From DATAEK01 sp036258055 (GTDB lineage: Bacteria; Acidobacteriota; Vicinamibacteria; Vicinamibacterales; 2-12-FULL-66-21), in NCBI GenBank assembly GCA_036258055.1, contig DATAEK010000127.1:1-35387 (forward strand): 35,387 nt of DNA, written 5' to 3'. Of the stretch, positions 1 to 7,736 are shown one piece after another. Each line of letters opens with the position of its first letter. The first letter of the stretch is position 1. Under the pieces are notes generated by a model that was not told where the DNA came from, searched no databases, and saw only the letters and a program-made list of their open reading frames with translations. Made by a program: the position numbers and the translations under genes.

Positions 1-1959
1 TTCCGTTCCGAGAACAAAGGCGCGGGCTGGGTGCATCTCAGCAACTGCAACTCCCGCCCGATGTATTTCAGCCAGTTGCGCATCGATCCAAGCAACGACA
101 AGAACGTCTACGTCGCGGGGCTGCCCGTCGCGAAGTCGCTCGACGGCGGCCGCACGTTCGCGACGCTGAACGAAGCCGGCGGCTACGGGAATCCCGCGCA
201 CGTGGATCAGCACGCGATCTGGATCGATCCGAAGAACCCGAAGCACATCATGATCGGCAACGACGGCGGCCTCGACATCAGCTACGACCAGGGCAAGACG
301 TGGGACTTCGTGAACACGATGGCCACGTCGCTCGCCTACTGGGTCAGCGCCGACATGAGGCATCCGTACTACGTCTACACGGGCCTGCAGGACAACGGCA
401 GCTGGGGCGGACCGAGCGCGACGCGCAGCAACAACGGGATCATGAACTCCGACTGGTTCGGGATCGGCGGCGGCGACGGATTCCAGACCGCGGTCGATCC
501 CACCGACTACAACGTTGTCTACACGGAGTCGCAGGACGGGAACACGAGCCGGTACGATCTCCGCTCCGGCCGCGGGCAGGTCAGCATCCGCCCGCGCACG
601 GCTGCACGCGGCGGCGGGGGTGCGGGTGGAGGCGGAGCGGCCGCGCAGCCAGGGTCAGCCGCAGCGGCTGCCGAGGCAGCGCCGCAGCAGGAGCAGCCTG
701 GTGGAGGTGGTCGTGGTGCCGGTCCGCCCAACGTGCTCAACGCTGCGCCGACCGACACCTATCGGTTCAACTGGAACACGCCATTCATGCTCTCGCCGCA
801 CAATCCGAGCGTCGTGTGGCTGGGCGGCAACCGCTTGTTCAAGTCGTACAACCGCGGCGACTCGTGGACGGCAAGCGCGGACCTGACAAAGCAAATCGAT
901 CGCAACACCGTGTCGCTGATGGGCGTGCCTGGCAATCGTACGCGGCTTTCACCGAACGACGGCGTCGTGTCCTACAGCACGATTATCTCCGTCTCGGAGT
1001 CACCAGTAATCCCGGGGGTCGTGTGGGTGGGCACCGACGACGGCCTCGTGCAGATCAGCCGCGACGGCGGCGACAACTTGACGGAAGTCGGCAAGAACCT
1101 TCCCGGGCTGCCCGCGAACCACACGTACTGGATCTCGCGCATCTCCGCGTCGAACTTCGATGCGGGAACCGCGTACGTGTCGGTGGACGGTCATCGAGAC
1201 GACGACCTGAAGCCGTATCTCTTCGTGACGCGCGACTTCGGTAAGTCCTGGCAGAGCATCGCGAACAACCTGCCGCCGTCCGGCAACATCCAGGTCGTGC
1301 GCGAGGATCCGAAAAACAAGGATCTTCTCTACGTCGGCACGGAGTTCGGTCTGTTCGTGTCGATCGACGGCGGAAAGAGCTGGCAGAAATTCATGAACAA
1401 CCTGCCAACCGCCCGCGTCGATGACATCCTGATTCATCCGCGCGACAACGACCTCATCGTGGCCACGCACGCGCGCGGGATCTGGATCGCCGACGACATC
1501 ACGCCGCTGCAACAGCTCGCGGGGGCGCAGTCCCAGGACGTCTCTCTCTTCGACATCCGTCCGGCGATCGCTTACGTCAACGATCGTCAGAGCGGGCAGC
1601 AGGTCGGCGGACAGAAGGTGTTCGTCGGCGAGAACCCGCCGCGCGGCGCGTCGATCAACTACTACCTGAAGTCAGCAGCCACTGACGTGAAGATCACCAT
1701 TGCCGACGCGACCGGCAAGACGATCCGCACACTCGAGGGTCCGAAGGCGGCGGGCATCAACCGGGTGATGTGGAACCTGGCGCCGGCGCCACCGCCCGGT
1801 CAGGGTGGAGGTCAGGGATTCGGCGGCGGGGGCGGCGGTGGCCGCGGCGGCTTCGCCCAGCCCGTGGATCCGGGGACCTACCTCGTGACGCTGACCGTCA
1901 ACGGGAAGCCCATCTCCAAAACCGTCAACGTCTTGCAGGACGTGTGGATGAGGGAGTAG
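1..1959 (+). CDS. BNR/sortilin-like beta-propeller exported protein, 5' end missing
   Basis: The frame is open from base 1, so the N-terminus lies outside the window; the GTG at 31 is internal. The visible 652 residues contain repeated Asp-box-like BNR blades (S-x-D-G-G-x-T/S-W and relatives such as SLDGGRTF, SYDQGKTW, SRDGGDN, SIDGGKSWQ), as in VPS10/sortilin-like WD40/YVTN/BNR proteins often labelled 'glycosyl hydrolase'. Such proteins are common secreted proteins in Acidobacteriota; no catalytic function can be assigned. Roughly residues 195-245 are a Gly/Ala/Gln-rich low-complexity insert. The last 110 residues resemble a FlgD-like Ig domain (VKITIADATGKTIRTLEG) interrupted by a second Gly-rich run. 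Signal peptide and first blades cannot be seen. It converges on the VWFA gene; a heptamer palindrome separates them. Confidence 0.8.
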   Translation, partial: FRSENKGAGWVHLSNCNSRPMYFSQLRIDPSNDKNVYVAGLPVAKSLDGGRTFATLNEAGGYGNPAHVDQHAIWIDPKNPKHIMIGNDGGLDISYDQGKTWDFVNTMATSLAYWVSADMRHPYYVYTGLQDNGSWGGPSATRSNNGIMNSDWFGIGGGDGFQTAVDPTDYNVVYTESQDGNTSRYDLRSGRGQVSIRPRTAARGGGGAGGGGAAAQPGSAAAAAEAAPQQEQPGGGGRGAGPPNVLNAAPTDTYRFNWNTPFMLSPHNPSVVWLGGNRLFKSYNRGDSWTASADLTKQIDRNTVSLMGVPGNRTRLSPNDGVVSYSTIISVSESPVIPGVVWVGTDDGLVQISRDGGDNLTEVGKNLPGLPANHTYWISRISASNFDAGTAYVSVDGHRDDDLKPYLFVTRDFGKSWQSIANNLPPSGNIQVVREDPKNKDLLYVGTEFGLFVSIDGGKSWQKFMNNLPTARVDDILIHPRDNDLIVATHARGIWIADDITPLQQLAGAQSQDVSLFDIRPAIAYVNDRQSGQQVGGQKVFVGENPPRGASINYYLKSAATDVKITIADATGKTIRTLEGPKAAGINRVMWNLAPAPPPGQGGGQGFGGGGGGGRGGFAQPVDPGTYLVTLTVNGKPISKTVNVLQDVWMRE

Positions 1960-1967
1960 CCGCTTCG

Positions 1968-2069
1968 CGATGGCAAATGGTAAATGGCACATGGTAAATG
2001 GGATGGTCAGATGGTAAAGGGTGCCATCGGCCATTCCATTTACCCTTTACCATTTGCCATTTGCCATCG
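1968..2069. repeat. Heptamer-based imperfect palindrome between convergent genes
   Basis: The left arm is built from ATGGCAA/ATGGTAA heptamers and the right arm from their reverse complement (TTTACC, TTTGCC units). The outermost 13 bases (CGATGGCAAATGG at 1968-1980) match the right end exactly as an inverted repeat, and most of the next 20 positions also match. It starts 9 bases after one stop codon and ends 6 bases before the other, so a transcript in either direction would fold into a long hairpin. It has no clear U-tract. Related heptamers recur at 7811-7866. Confidence 0.8.
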
Positions 2070-2075
2070 TCGGCG

Positions 2076-3941
2076 TTAGCCGACGATGCGAATTCCCACC
2101 ATCGCTTCGGCTTTGTCGTCGCCGGCGCTAGCTTCGAGGGCGATGACGAAGTCGCCGCTTGCGATCGACGTCAGCGGGAAATCAATCTGAAACAGACCTG
2201 GGCGGTCCGGTACGGCGACGACCGGCAGCGCCACGAGCGTCGTCCCGCTCTTGTTGACGAGTCGTGCCGATACGGTCGCATCGGCGCGGTGTTCACCGTA
2301 CAACCACCCTCGCACCAGCAGTCGATCGGATCGTGAGACTACGCGCGAGGCGAACGGCTGCGGATCCGGTTCCGTTGTAAGAGTTCTGAACTCCAGCGGA
2401 CCCCGGGCCCGCAAGATCATCGGCGTGGCCCACGCAAGTCGATCGCCAATCAGATTCGGGACTGTCACCGCGCGCGTCTCCGAATCCACGATTTGATCGG
2501 CAGCGTCCTTCACGGAGATCTGAACCTGCACCGTTCCCGCAGGCACGGGAAACGATGTTCCACGCTGGGTGACGAGTCCTTCGAACAGGTTCTGGCCGTC
2601 GGCGTCGAGGGCCTTCACCGAGAGCGTCGCCGGCTCATCGTGCGAGGTACGCTGAACACGAGGCGTCCAGGCCACGGTCAGTTGCGTCCGTCCGTCGCTT
2701 GTCCGCGAGGCGCCAGTCCAGACATCGACCAGGTGGCGTGTGCTCGTGACGGCGAGAAGGTTGAGCGCTTTGGCGACGTTGCTGGGCGGCTCCGCAGCGG
2801 CCGCCTTCGCCTTGGCTTCGGAAACGGCGGTCAGGCTCGGCGCCCAGTAACCCTTTCTCGCCCGGACCTCCAGGGCTCCCCGTTTGACCCGCACTTTGAT
2901 CTGATGGAACCGGCCGTCGGCTGGATTCTTCGCCGACGAGTACCCGACCAGGTAGAACGCGCTCGCGTCTTTCACCACCTGCTTGAGCGGGCCATCGATC
3001 GCGTTGCTGTTGACGATGGCCTTGCCGCCGGTGTTCTCGGCGAGCACGTACAGCGAATCCGCAGCGGCCCGAGCGGAGAGGCCCCGCGGATCGACCGTGT
3101 AGATCGCCGTGTTGCTCTCGTTGGCTGCCCGTACAGCGTCGCTCAGGAGGGGCTCTTCGTCTCTGCCCAGCGCGCGCAGTCCCTGACTGATGTAGATGAT
3201 CGCCTTGCGCCCTTCACGCAGCGATCCCAGATATACCGCCGCCGCCTTGAGCGCAGAGAGGCTGACCTCCGCGCGGAGCCGCCGGATATCCCCGCCACGC
3301 GCGAGCTGCGCGTCCTCGACGGCGCTGCGGGTTGGAATGAACACGTTCTGCCGTCCTTGCAGTTTCTTGGCGTCGAGCGCGAGGCTCGAGAAGTCGCGGG
3401 TGAACCGTATCGCGTCGGTAGGTGTCAGCGGATCCATCAATGCGACCAGATCCGTCGGTCCGAATGCTGTCGAGACGAAATGGATCACCGCTTCGCGACC
3501 GCGCAGCGCGCTCTCGAACTGATCGATGTGGTACTCATCCCAGAAAATCAGGAAGACGCGCACGTCGTCGCGCGCGGCTTCTGCCGCGGCGTGCTCAGGC
3601 GATCGAATCGCGAGCGATAGATCGTCGTCTGCGGCAGGCTTGCCGGTGGCTTCGACGTACTTGAACGACTGAATCGACTGAAGGACGCCGTCTTCTTCGA
3701 CCTCGAAGTCATCGGCAGTCAGTGCGGGGACTGGATTGCCGCGGCGATCGAGGACGGTCACGTCTACACGTACGACGTTCGCGCCCGTACGGAAGGTTGG
3801 CTGCCGCTGTTGTTGTTGCGGTTGCTGCGGGTCCTGCGGTGGCGGATTCTGTCCCGCGCGGATCGCCGTGCTGCGGACGAGGACTGCGCTCGCCGTCACC
3901 GCCGCAAGGACCAGGCAGGTCACGCGCGAAGCGGAGCCCAT
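2076..3941 (-). CDS. VWFA-related domain protein (acidobacterial family), exported
   Basis: 621 residues. An N-terminal signal-like segment (about residues 5-30) is followed by a Pro/Gln-rich linker, then the conserved opening of the family (VRVDVTVLDRRGNPVPALTADDFEVEEDG, about 57-86), a von Willebrand A-like domain (about 125-340) and a C-terminal beta-rich region. The usual MIDAS D-x-S-x-S is replaced by D-E-Y-H in FLIFWDEYHID, so classical metal-ion adhesion is doubtful. It is a clear paralogue of the protein encoded at 21666-23480, sharing the same order of motifs (FYLVGYSS..., DGRFHQIKVRVKRG). Function is unknown; the family is expanded in Acidobacteriota. The ATG start at 3941 gives a complete signal peptide; the ribosome-binding site is weak (GAAGG). 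It appears monocistronic, 125 bases downstream of nothing co-directional except the sulfur operon that ends at 4067 behind it. Confidence 0.85.
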   Translation of the reverse strand: MGSASRVTCLVLAAVTASAVLVRSTAIRAGQNPPPQDPQQPQQQQRQPTFRTGANVVRVDVTVLDRRGNPVPALTADDFEVEEDGVLQSIQSFKYVEATGKPAADDDLSLAIRSPEHAAAEAARDDVRVFLIFWDEYHIDQFESALRGREAVIHFVSTAFGPTDLVALMDPLTPTDAIRFTRDFSSLALDAKKLQGRQNVFIPTRSAVEDAQLARGGDIRRLRAEVSLSALKAAAVYLGSLREGRKAIIYISQGLRALGRDEEPLLSDAVRAANESNTAIYTVDPRGLSARAAADSLYVLAENTGGKAIVNSNAIDGPLKQVVKDASAFYLVGYSSAKNPADGRFHQIKVRVKRGALEVRARKGYWAPSLTAVSEAKAKAAAAEPPSNVAKALNLLAVTSTRHLVDVWTGASRTSDGRTQLTVAWTPRVQRTSHDEPATLSVKALDADGQNLFEGLVTQRGTSFPVPAGTVQVQISVKDAADQIVDSETRAVTVPNLIGDRLAWATPMILRARGPLEFRTLTTEPDPQPFASRVVSRSDRLLVRGWLYGEHRADATVSARLVNKSGTTLVALPVVAVPDRPGLFQIDFPLTSIASGDFVIALEASAGDDKAEAMVGIRIVG

Positions 3942-4066
3942 GCCTTCGATGGTACCACCGCCCGATCAGATCGCAGTTTCCGATCGGCCCTGGCACTCCT
4001 GCCCGGATCAGATCTCGGTTTTCGATTCCGGGGCCGCCGATCAGAAATGCGAGCTCTGGCCCCGGG

Positions 4067-5908
4067 CTAGGTGCTGCATTCCCCGTCCATGACGTCGGGC
4101 TGGAATTCGGCCTCATCGCCGAGATCGACGAAATCGTCGGCGGTGGCAGCATCGGGCGTGAGACGGTCGAGATTGGCGAGCGCGGCCTTGACGATCGGCA
4201 GCTCGACGCGACGGAAGAACGCCGGAGCGGACTCACCCGGCTGATGTGATTGGGTGTAGAGGTCGATCAGCCGCTCGAGCGCCTCTACGCACCGTCGCGC
4301 CGGGATCGATGCGGCGAGACGGCCGAAGCTCGTATCGGGTGTTGTGCCGCCGCCCACCATCACGCAGTAATGCGGCGCCGGACGCCCGCCGACCTTGCGC
4401 AGGCTCCCCTGGAACCCGATGCCGGCGATGTGATGCTGGCCGCACCCGTTCGGGCAGCCGCTGATCTTGATGTTCAGCCCGGGGACCTTCGACACGAGAT
4501 CCGGGCGCTCGGCGAGCTGGTCGGCCAGGAGACGCCCGAGACCGCGCGACTGCGTGACGGCGAGGCGGCACGTCTCCGCGCCGGGGCAGCTCGTGACGTC
4601 GGCGAGCGTGCCGGCGCCGCCGCGGCTCAGACCGGCAGCCGCGATCGACGAGTAGAGCGCATGAACGTCCTCGCGTTTCACCCAGCGAAAGAGCAGGTTC
4701 TGCTCCGGCGTGACGCGGACGGTGCCGTCGCCGAACGCTTCGGCGAGCGTTCCGAGAATCCGCAGCTGCGTCGACGTGAGATCGCCAAGCATCGTCGTCA
4801 CGGTCACGAGCACGTAGCCTGGCTGCACCTGACTTCTGACGTTCGTGGCCGTCCAGTCGAGGAACTCACGCGGAAGCACCGACAACTTCGGCACGACCCG
4901 TGGCTGAATGCCCGGGCCCGCGGTTACGGAGGAGGCCGACCGAGCCCGAATGCTCTCGATCGACGGGGGGTCTCGCCGCAGCGATTCTGGCTCGTCCTCG
5001 ACGGGCGGGTGCTCCGGATCGAACGGCAGAGGCGCGCCTCCTTCCGAGACGAATTGATCCAGTTCCTGCTCGAACTCCGCTCGGAACCTATCCCATCCAA
5101 TCGAGCGGATCAGGAACTTCATGCGGTTGCGCTGCTTGTGCTGGTAGTCACCGAGCCGCTTGAACACACGGAGGATGGCTTCGGTGACGTTGAAGATCTC
5201 GGTCGCGGGCAGGAACTCGTAGAGGACCGTGCCATCCTTGCAAAGAATCGACGTGCCGCCACCTGCTGTGACCCTGAAACCGCGAACCAGGTCGCCATCG
5301 ACCTCTTCGATCCGCGCCCGCCAGCCGATGTCGTTGATACCGGTCGCGACGTGATCGTTCGTGCACCCTTCGAACGCGATCTTGAACTTGCGCGGCAACG
5401 TCGAACTCAGCGGGTGTCGGAGCAGATACCGCGTCAGCGCTTCGGCGTACGGGGTCACGTCGAACACTTCATCGGCCGCCGTTCCCGCGTAGGGGCACGC
5501 GGTGATGTTTCGAACGGAGTTTCCGCACGCTTCGCGCGTCGTCAATCCCGCCGCGGCCAGGTGTCGCATCGCCGGCTCGACGTTGGGTAGCTCGACGAAG
5601 TGGAACTGCATGTTCTGACGCGTCGTGATGTGACCGAACCCTCGCGAGTACTCATCGGCCACGTTCGCCAGCGCATCGAGCTGCGGCGCGTTCAGGATGC
5701 CCTGAGGAATCTTGACGCGCAGCATCTGGACATCCGACTGCCGCTGCCCATAGAGGCCCCTGATCAGGCGAAACGAGCGCCACGCGTCCGGGGTTATCTC
5801 TCCGCGTTCGAAGCGGCCAAGAACCTCGACGAACTCGTCGATGTCCGCTTCGTCCGCGAACGACAGCCGCGCTCGGCCGAACGTCTCGCGATCCTCAATC
5901 CCCTTCAT
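4067..5908 (-). CDS. Siroheme [4Fe-4S] nitrite/sulfite reductase, probably assimilatory sulfite reductase
   Basis: 613 residues from the ATG at 5908, which has GGGGGA at a good distance; a TTG at 5920 would add four residues. The protein has the two-fold repeat of the family: a ferredoxin-like half-domain (about 45-110, with TTRQNMQFHFVEL), a siroheme domain (NSVRNITACPYAG near 135-145), then a second half-domain (about 355-415) and the cluster-binding region. The four cysteine ligands are visible as C-x5-C (SCPGAETC, C441 and C447) and C-x3-C (GCPNGCG, C485 and C489). The enzyme performs the six-electron reduction of sulfite to sulfide or nitrite to ammonia; sequence alone separates these poorly. 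It is the last gene of an operon with siroheme synthesis genes under a polycysteine leader, which favours sulfite and cysteine synthesis. Electron donor is probably ferredoxin; no flavoprotein subunit is adjacent. Confidence 0.93.
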   Translation of the reverse strand: MKGIEDRETFGRARLSFADEADIDEFVEVLGRFERGEITPDAWRSFRLIRGLYGQRQSDVQMLRVKIPQGILNAPQLDALANVADEYSRGFGHITTRQNMQFHFVELPNVEPAMRHLAAAGLTTREACGNSVRNITACPYAGTAADEVFDVTPYAEALTRYLLRHPLSSTLPRKFKIAFEGCTNDHVATGINDIGWRARIEEVDGDLVRGFRVTAGGGTSILCKDGTVLYEFLPATEIFNVTEAILRVFKRLGDYQHKQRNRMKFLIRSIGWDRFRAEFEQELDQFVSEGGAPLPFDPEHPPVEDEPESLRRDPPSIESIRARSASSVTAGPGIQPRVVPKLSVLPREFLDWTATNVRSQVQPGYVLVTVTTMLGDLTSTQLRILGTLAEAFGDGTVRVTPEQNLLFRWVKREDVHALYSSIAAAGLSRGGAGTLADVTSCPGAETCRLAVTQSRGLGRLLADQLAERPDLVSKVPGLNIKISGCPNGCGQHHIAGIGFQGSLRKVGGRPAPHYCVMVGGGTTPDTSFGRLAASIPARRCVEALERLIDLYTQSHQPGESAPAFFRRVELPIVKAALANLDRLTPDAATADDFVDLGDEAEFQPDVMDGECST

Positions 5909-5947
5909 CACGTCCCCCAACTCGCTCCGGCGAACCCCAGAAGCATT

Positions 5948-6054
5948 AGAACCTTTTGGAACCCGGGAACTCGAGAACGTCAGAACCCGAGAACCTGAGA
6001 ACCCGAGAACCTTAGAACCGAGAACTGAGAACCGAGAACCCTAGAACGACGAGA
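5948..6054. repeat. GAGAACC-type short-period repeat inside the sulfur operon
   Basis: The 151-base gap between the methyltransferase and sulfite reductase genes is almost filled by GAAC(C/T)-containing units spaced 7 or 8 bases apart (AGAACCCG, AGAACCTG, AGAACCG, AGAACTG). The same motif occurs at 18606-18665 and 29457-29789. It is not coding on either strand in any convincing frame. Confidence 0.75.
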
Positions 6055-6059
6055 ATCAC

Positions 6060-6827
6060 CTAGAGGGCAGCCGCCTCCTCCTCTTCCTCCATCGTGGCTG
6101 GCGCCAGCAGATGACGCAGCTTCACCACGTCACCGATGACGATCGTGCCGGCAGCGTCGATGTCCGACAGGTCGAGACCCTGCGCGAGCTCACCGAGCGT
6201 GCAGGTCCACACGTCGGACTGCGCCGTGGACGCGGCGAGCAGGACCGCGGCGGACGTCGACCGCGTCCACCCGCGATCGATCAGCAGCTGCGCGATCGCT
6301 TCCATCCGGCCGAGTCCCATCAGCACGACGATCGTCGCGCTGCCCGGAGCGAGTGAGCCGAGAGCCGGACGATACGCGGCGTCGGCGTGACCGGACACGA
6401 CCACGAACGCCGATGCGATGCCTCGATGCGTGACCGGAATGTGTGCGAGCTCGGCAGCGGCGATCGCCGAGCTGATACCGGGCACGATCTCGAAGGGCAC
6501 GCCCGCGCTCGAAAGCGCAAGCGCCTCCTCCCCGCCCCGTCCGAAAACGAACGGATCGCCGCCCTTCAAACGCACGACGCGCTGGCCGCGTCCCGCGGCA
6601 CGGATCATCAGACGGTGGATCGTCTCCTGCCGGATAGCCGGCCGTCCTGCGCGCTTGCCGACGAACACGCGTTGCGCGCGCGGCGCCAGATCGAGCGCCG
6701 CGGAATCAACGAGCGCATCGTAGAGGACCACATCGGCCTCCGCCAGACGCTGCGCCGCCTTGCGCGTCAACAGATCCGGATCGCCGGGGCCGGCGCCGAC
6801 GAGTGAAACGAAGCCGGAGTTAGGCAT
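6060..6827 (-). CDS. cobA: Uroporphyrinogen-III C-methyltransferase (SUMT)
   Basis: 255 residues from the ATG at 6827; an upstream in-frame extension to 6878 is translated from a repeat and is unlikely to be real. The enzyme adds two methyl groups from S-adenosylmethionine to uroporphyrinogen III, giving precorrin-2 for siroheme. Family motifs are clear: the N-terminal VSLVGAGPGDPDLLT, VVRLKGGDPFVFGRGGEE, and PGISSAIAAAELAHIPVTHRG. It is the single-domain SUMT, not the fused CysG, because the dehydrogenase/chelatase is a separate gene just upstream (99 bases). No obvious Shine-Dalgarno precedes the start, which lies at the edge of a dispersed repeat. It is followed by the sulfite reductase, which needs siroheme. 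Confidence 0.95.
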   Translation of the reverse strand: MPNSGFVSLVGAGPGDPDLLTRKAAQRLAEADVVLYDALVDSAALDLAPRAQRVFVGKRAGRPAIRQETIHRLMIRAAGRGQRVVRLKGGDPFVFGRGGEEALALSSAGVPFEIVPGISSAIAAAELAHIPVTHRGIASAFVVVSGHADAAYRPALGSLAPGSATIVVLMGLGRMEAIAQLLIDRGWTRSTSAAVLLAASTAQSDVWTCTLGELAQGLDLSDIDAAGTIVIGDVVKLRHLLAPATMEEEEEAAAL

Positions 6828-6893
6828 ACTTAGTTTGTCGCGGGGCCCCACCCCCGCGACCTGCCAGCGCTCGCTCACGCTCGCGCCGCTGAT
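6823..6893 (-). repeat. Dispersed repeat, copy 1 (overlaps the SUMT start codon)
   Basis: Read on the minus strand this stretch matches 24110-24192 (+) closely, sharing blocks such as AGCGAGCGCTGGCAGG, CGCGGGGGTGGG and CAAACT, and ending in ATGCC. It contains a GC-rich dyad (CGCGGGG...CCCCGCG). In this copy the terminal ATG is the start codon of the methyltransferase gene. Confidence 0.75.
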
Positions 6894-6970
6894 TCGAAAC
6901 GACTGTCCTCCGAGTCAACGTTCTTGTCACTCCGCAGCTGCGCCCGTGAGCGCTCGCTCACGCTCGCGCC
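6866..6970. repeat. 22-bp direct repeat pair flanking a gene end
   Basis: The sequence AGCGCTCGCTCACGCTCGCG followed by CC occurs at 6866-6887 and again at 6949-6970. The second copy lies inside the 3' end of the precorrin-2 dehydrogenase gene and encodes its Arg/Glu-rich C-terminus (GRERERA). The first lies in the intergenic space within dispersed repeat copy 1. Confidence 0.85.
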
Positions 6971-7532
6971 CGTGTTCGCGGTCGCTGTACAGCGCGACGA
7001 GCGCGTCCAGCAGCAGCGGCCGTCGTCGTTCCATCGGGACCCCGCCCTCGAGCCACCTGACCCGCGACTCGCGCGCCGCGGCGACCCAGGCCTCGAGATC
7101 CTCGGGCAGCACCGTCTCGAGCGCTTCACGCATCAGCCCCGCGAGCGCCGGCGCTTCGCCGTCGGTCGATATGGCCACGGTAACTCCCGCGTGCCGCAGC
7201 ACGGCTCCCGCATAGGCGCTCGCGCTCTCGACGTCGTCCACGGCGTTGACGAAGATCCCGCGCGCGTGAGCCTCCGTCGACACCTCGCGGTTCACCCCTC
7301 GTGGGGCCGCGGCGACGACGAGCCACACCCCGTCGAGGTCGCTCGTTTCGAACGAGCGCCTGTGAAGTGCGACCGGCGCCCTCGCGATCTCATCGATGAT
7401 CTCGGGGGCAACGACCGTCACCAGTGCGCCCGCGTCGACGAGCGCGCGCAGCTTCGACGCCGCCACACGTCCACCGCCGACGAGGAGCACTGGCCGCCCG
7501 GCCAGCCGTAGAAAGATGGGATAGAGCGCCAT
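6927..7532 (-). CDS. Precorrin-2 dehydrogenase / sirohydrochlorin ferrochelatase (siroheme synthase N-domain type)
   Basis: 201 residues from the ATG at 7532 (MALYPIFLRL), preceded by GGGGG five bases upstream; a longer reading to 7568 would start inside the terminator tail. It has the NAD-binding motif PVLLVGGGRVAASKLRAL near the N-terminus and the family's VNAVDDVESASAYAGAVLRHAGVTVAISTDG stretch (about 105-135, read here in two parts), matching Met8p and the N-terminal part of CysG. The family oxidises precorrin-2 to sirohydrochlorin and may insert iron to form siroheme. It is the first structural gene after the polycysteine leader and terminator, so attenuation at the terminator would control it and the two downstream genes. 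The extreme C-terminus (GRERERA) derives from a 22-bp direct repeat. Confidence 0.9.
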   Translation of the reverse strand: MALYPIFLRLAGRPVLLVGGGRVAASKLRALVDAGALVTVVAPEIIDEIARAPVALHRRSFETSDLDGVWLVVAAAPRGVNREVSTEAHARGIFVNAVDDVESASAYAGAVLRHAGVTVAISTDGEAPALAGLMREALETVLPEDLEAWVAAARESRVRWLEGGVPMERRRPLLLDALVALYSDREHGRERERALTGAAAE

Positions 7533-7560
7533 GAAACCCCCATTTCGACCTGTCGTCCCC

Positions 7561-7600
7561 AAAAACAAAAAGCCCGGCGAGCCATTTGGCTGCCGGGCTT
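7561..7600 (-). terminator. Intrinsic terminator acting as attenuator upstream of the siroheme/sulfite reductase operon
   Basis: On the minus strand, AAGCCCGGC (7600-7592) pairs perfectly with GCCGGGCTT (7578-7570); the stem continues with AGCC/GGCT around an AAAT loop with one bulged C. It is followed at once by TTTTT, G, TTTTT. It lies 33 bases after the stop of the cysteine-rich leader ORF and 28 bases before the next start codon. In the plus direction there is no U-tract, so it is a minus-strand terminator. Confidence 0.93.
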
Positions 7601-7633
7601 CGATCTGCCACTAGTCGATGAGTGCTTGTCAGT

Positions 7634-7729
7634 TCAGCATCGCAAAGAGAGGGAGACCTGGACCGCGGCGGCCCCGCAACAGATCGGGCAACAACAGACG
7701 CAGGCGGTGATCCCCGAGCGACGCTTCAC
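7634..7729 (-). CDS. 31-residue polycysteine leader peptide (putative cysteine-responsive attenuator)
   Basis: GTG-initiated ORF with seven cysteines in 31 residues, six of them in the nine-residue run CVCCCPICC (residues 10-18) and one as the last residue. A stop codon lies in frame at 7763-7765, so GTG at 7729 is the only reasonable start. There is no Shine-Dalgarno, but a TTGACA / TAGGCT promoter ends 7 bases before the GTG, which implies a leaderless or nearly leaderless mRNA. The ORF is followed by an intrinsic terminator and then by siroheme and sulfite reductase genes. Known: polycysteine leaderless small ORFs act as cysteine-sensing attenuators of sulfur operons in mycobacteria. Inferred: ribosome stalling at Cys codons when cysteinyl-tRNA is low would prevent termination. 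A metal-binding peptide is a less likely alternative. It is too short for routine gene calling. Confidence 0.85.
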   Translation of the reverse strand: MKRRSGITACVCCCPICCGAAAVQVSLSLRC

Positions 7730-7736
7730 GACTTCG

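Noticed and set aside
655..760. Possible frameshift in the BNR gene at the Gly/Ala-rich run
   Set aside because: The reading frame stays open through the low-complexity insert and propeller motifs resume in the same frame.
4250..5590. 446-codon plus-strand ORF
   Set aside because: Antisense to the sulfite reductase gene with its Cys ligands; no recognisable motif of its own.
6828..6878. In-frame N-terminal extension of the SUMT protein
   Set aside because: It is translated repeat sequence and adds residues absent from the family; the ATG at 6827 starts directly before the conserved VSLVGAGPGDP.
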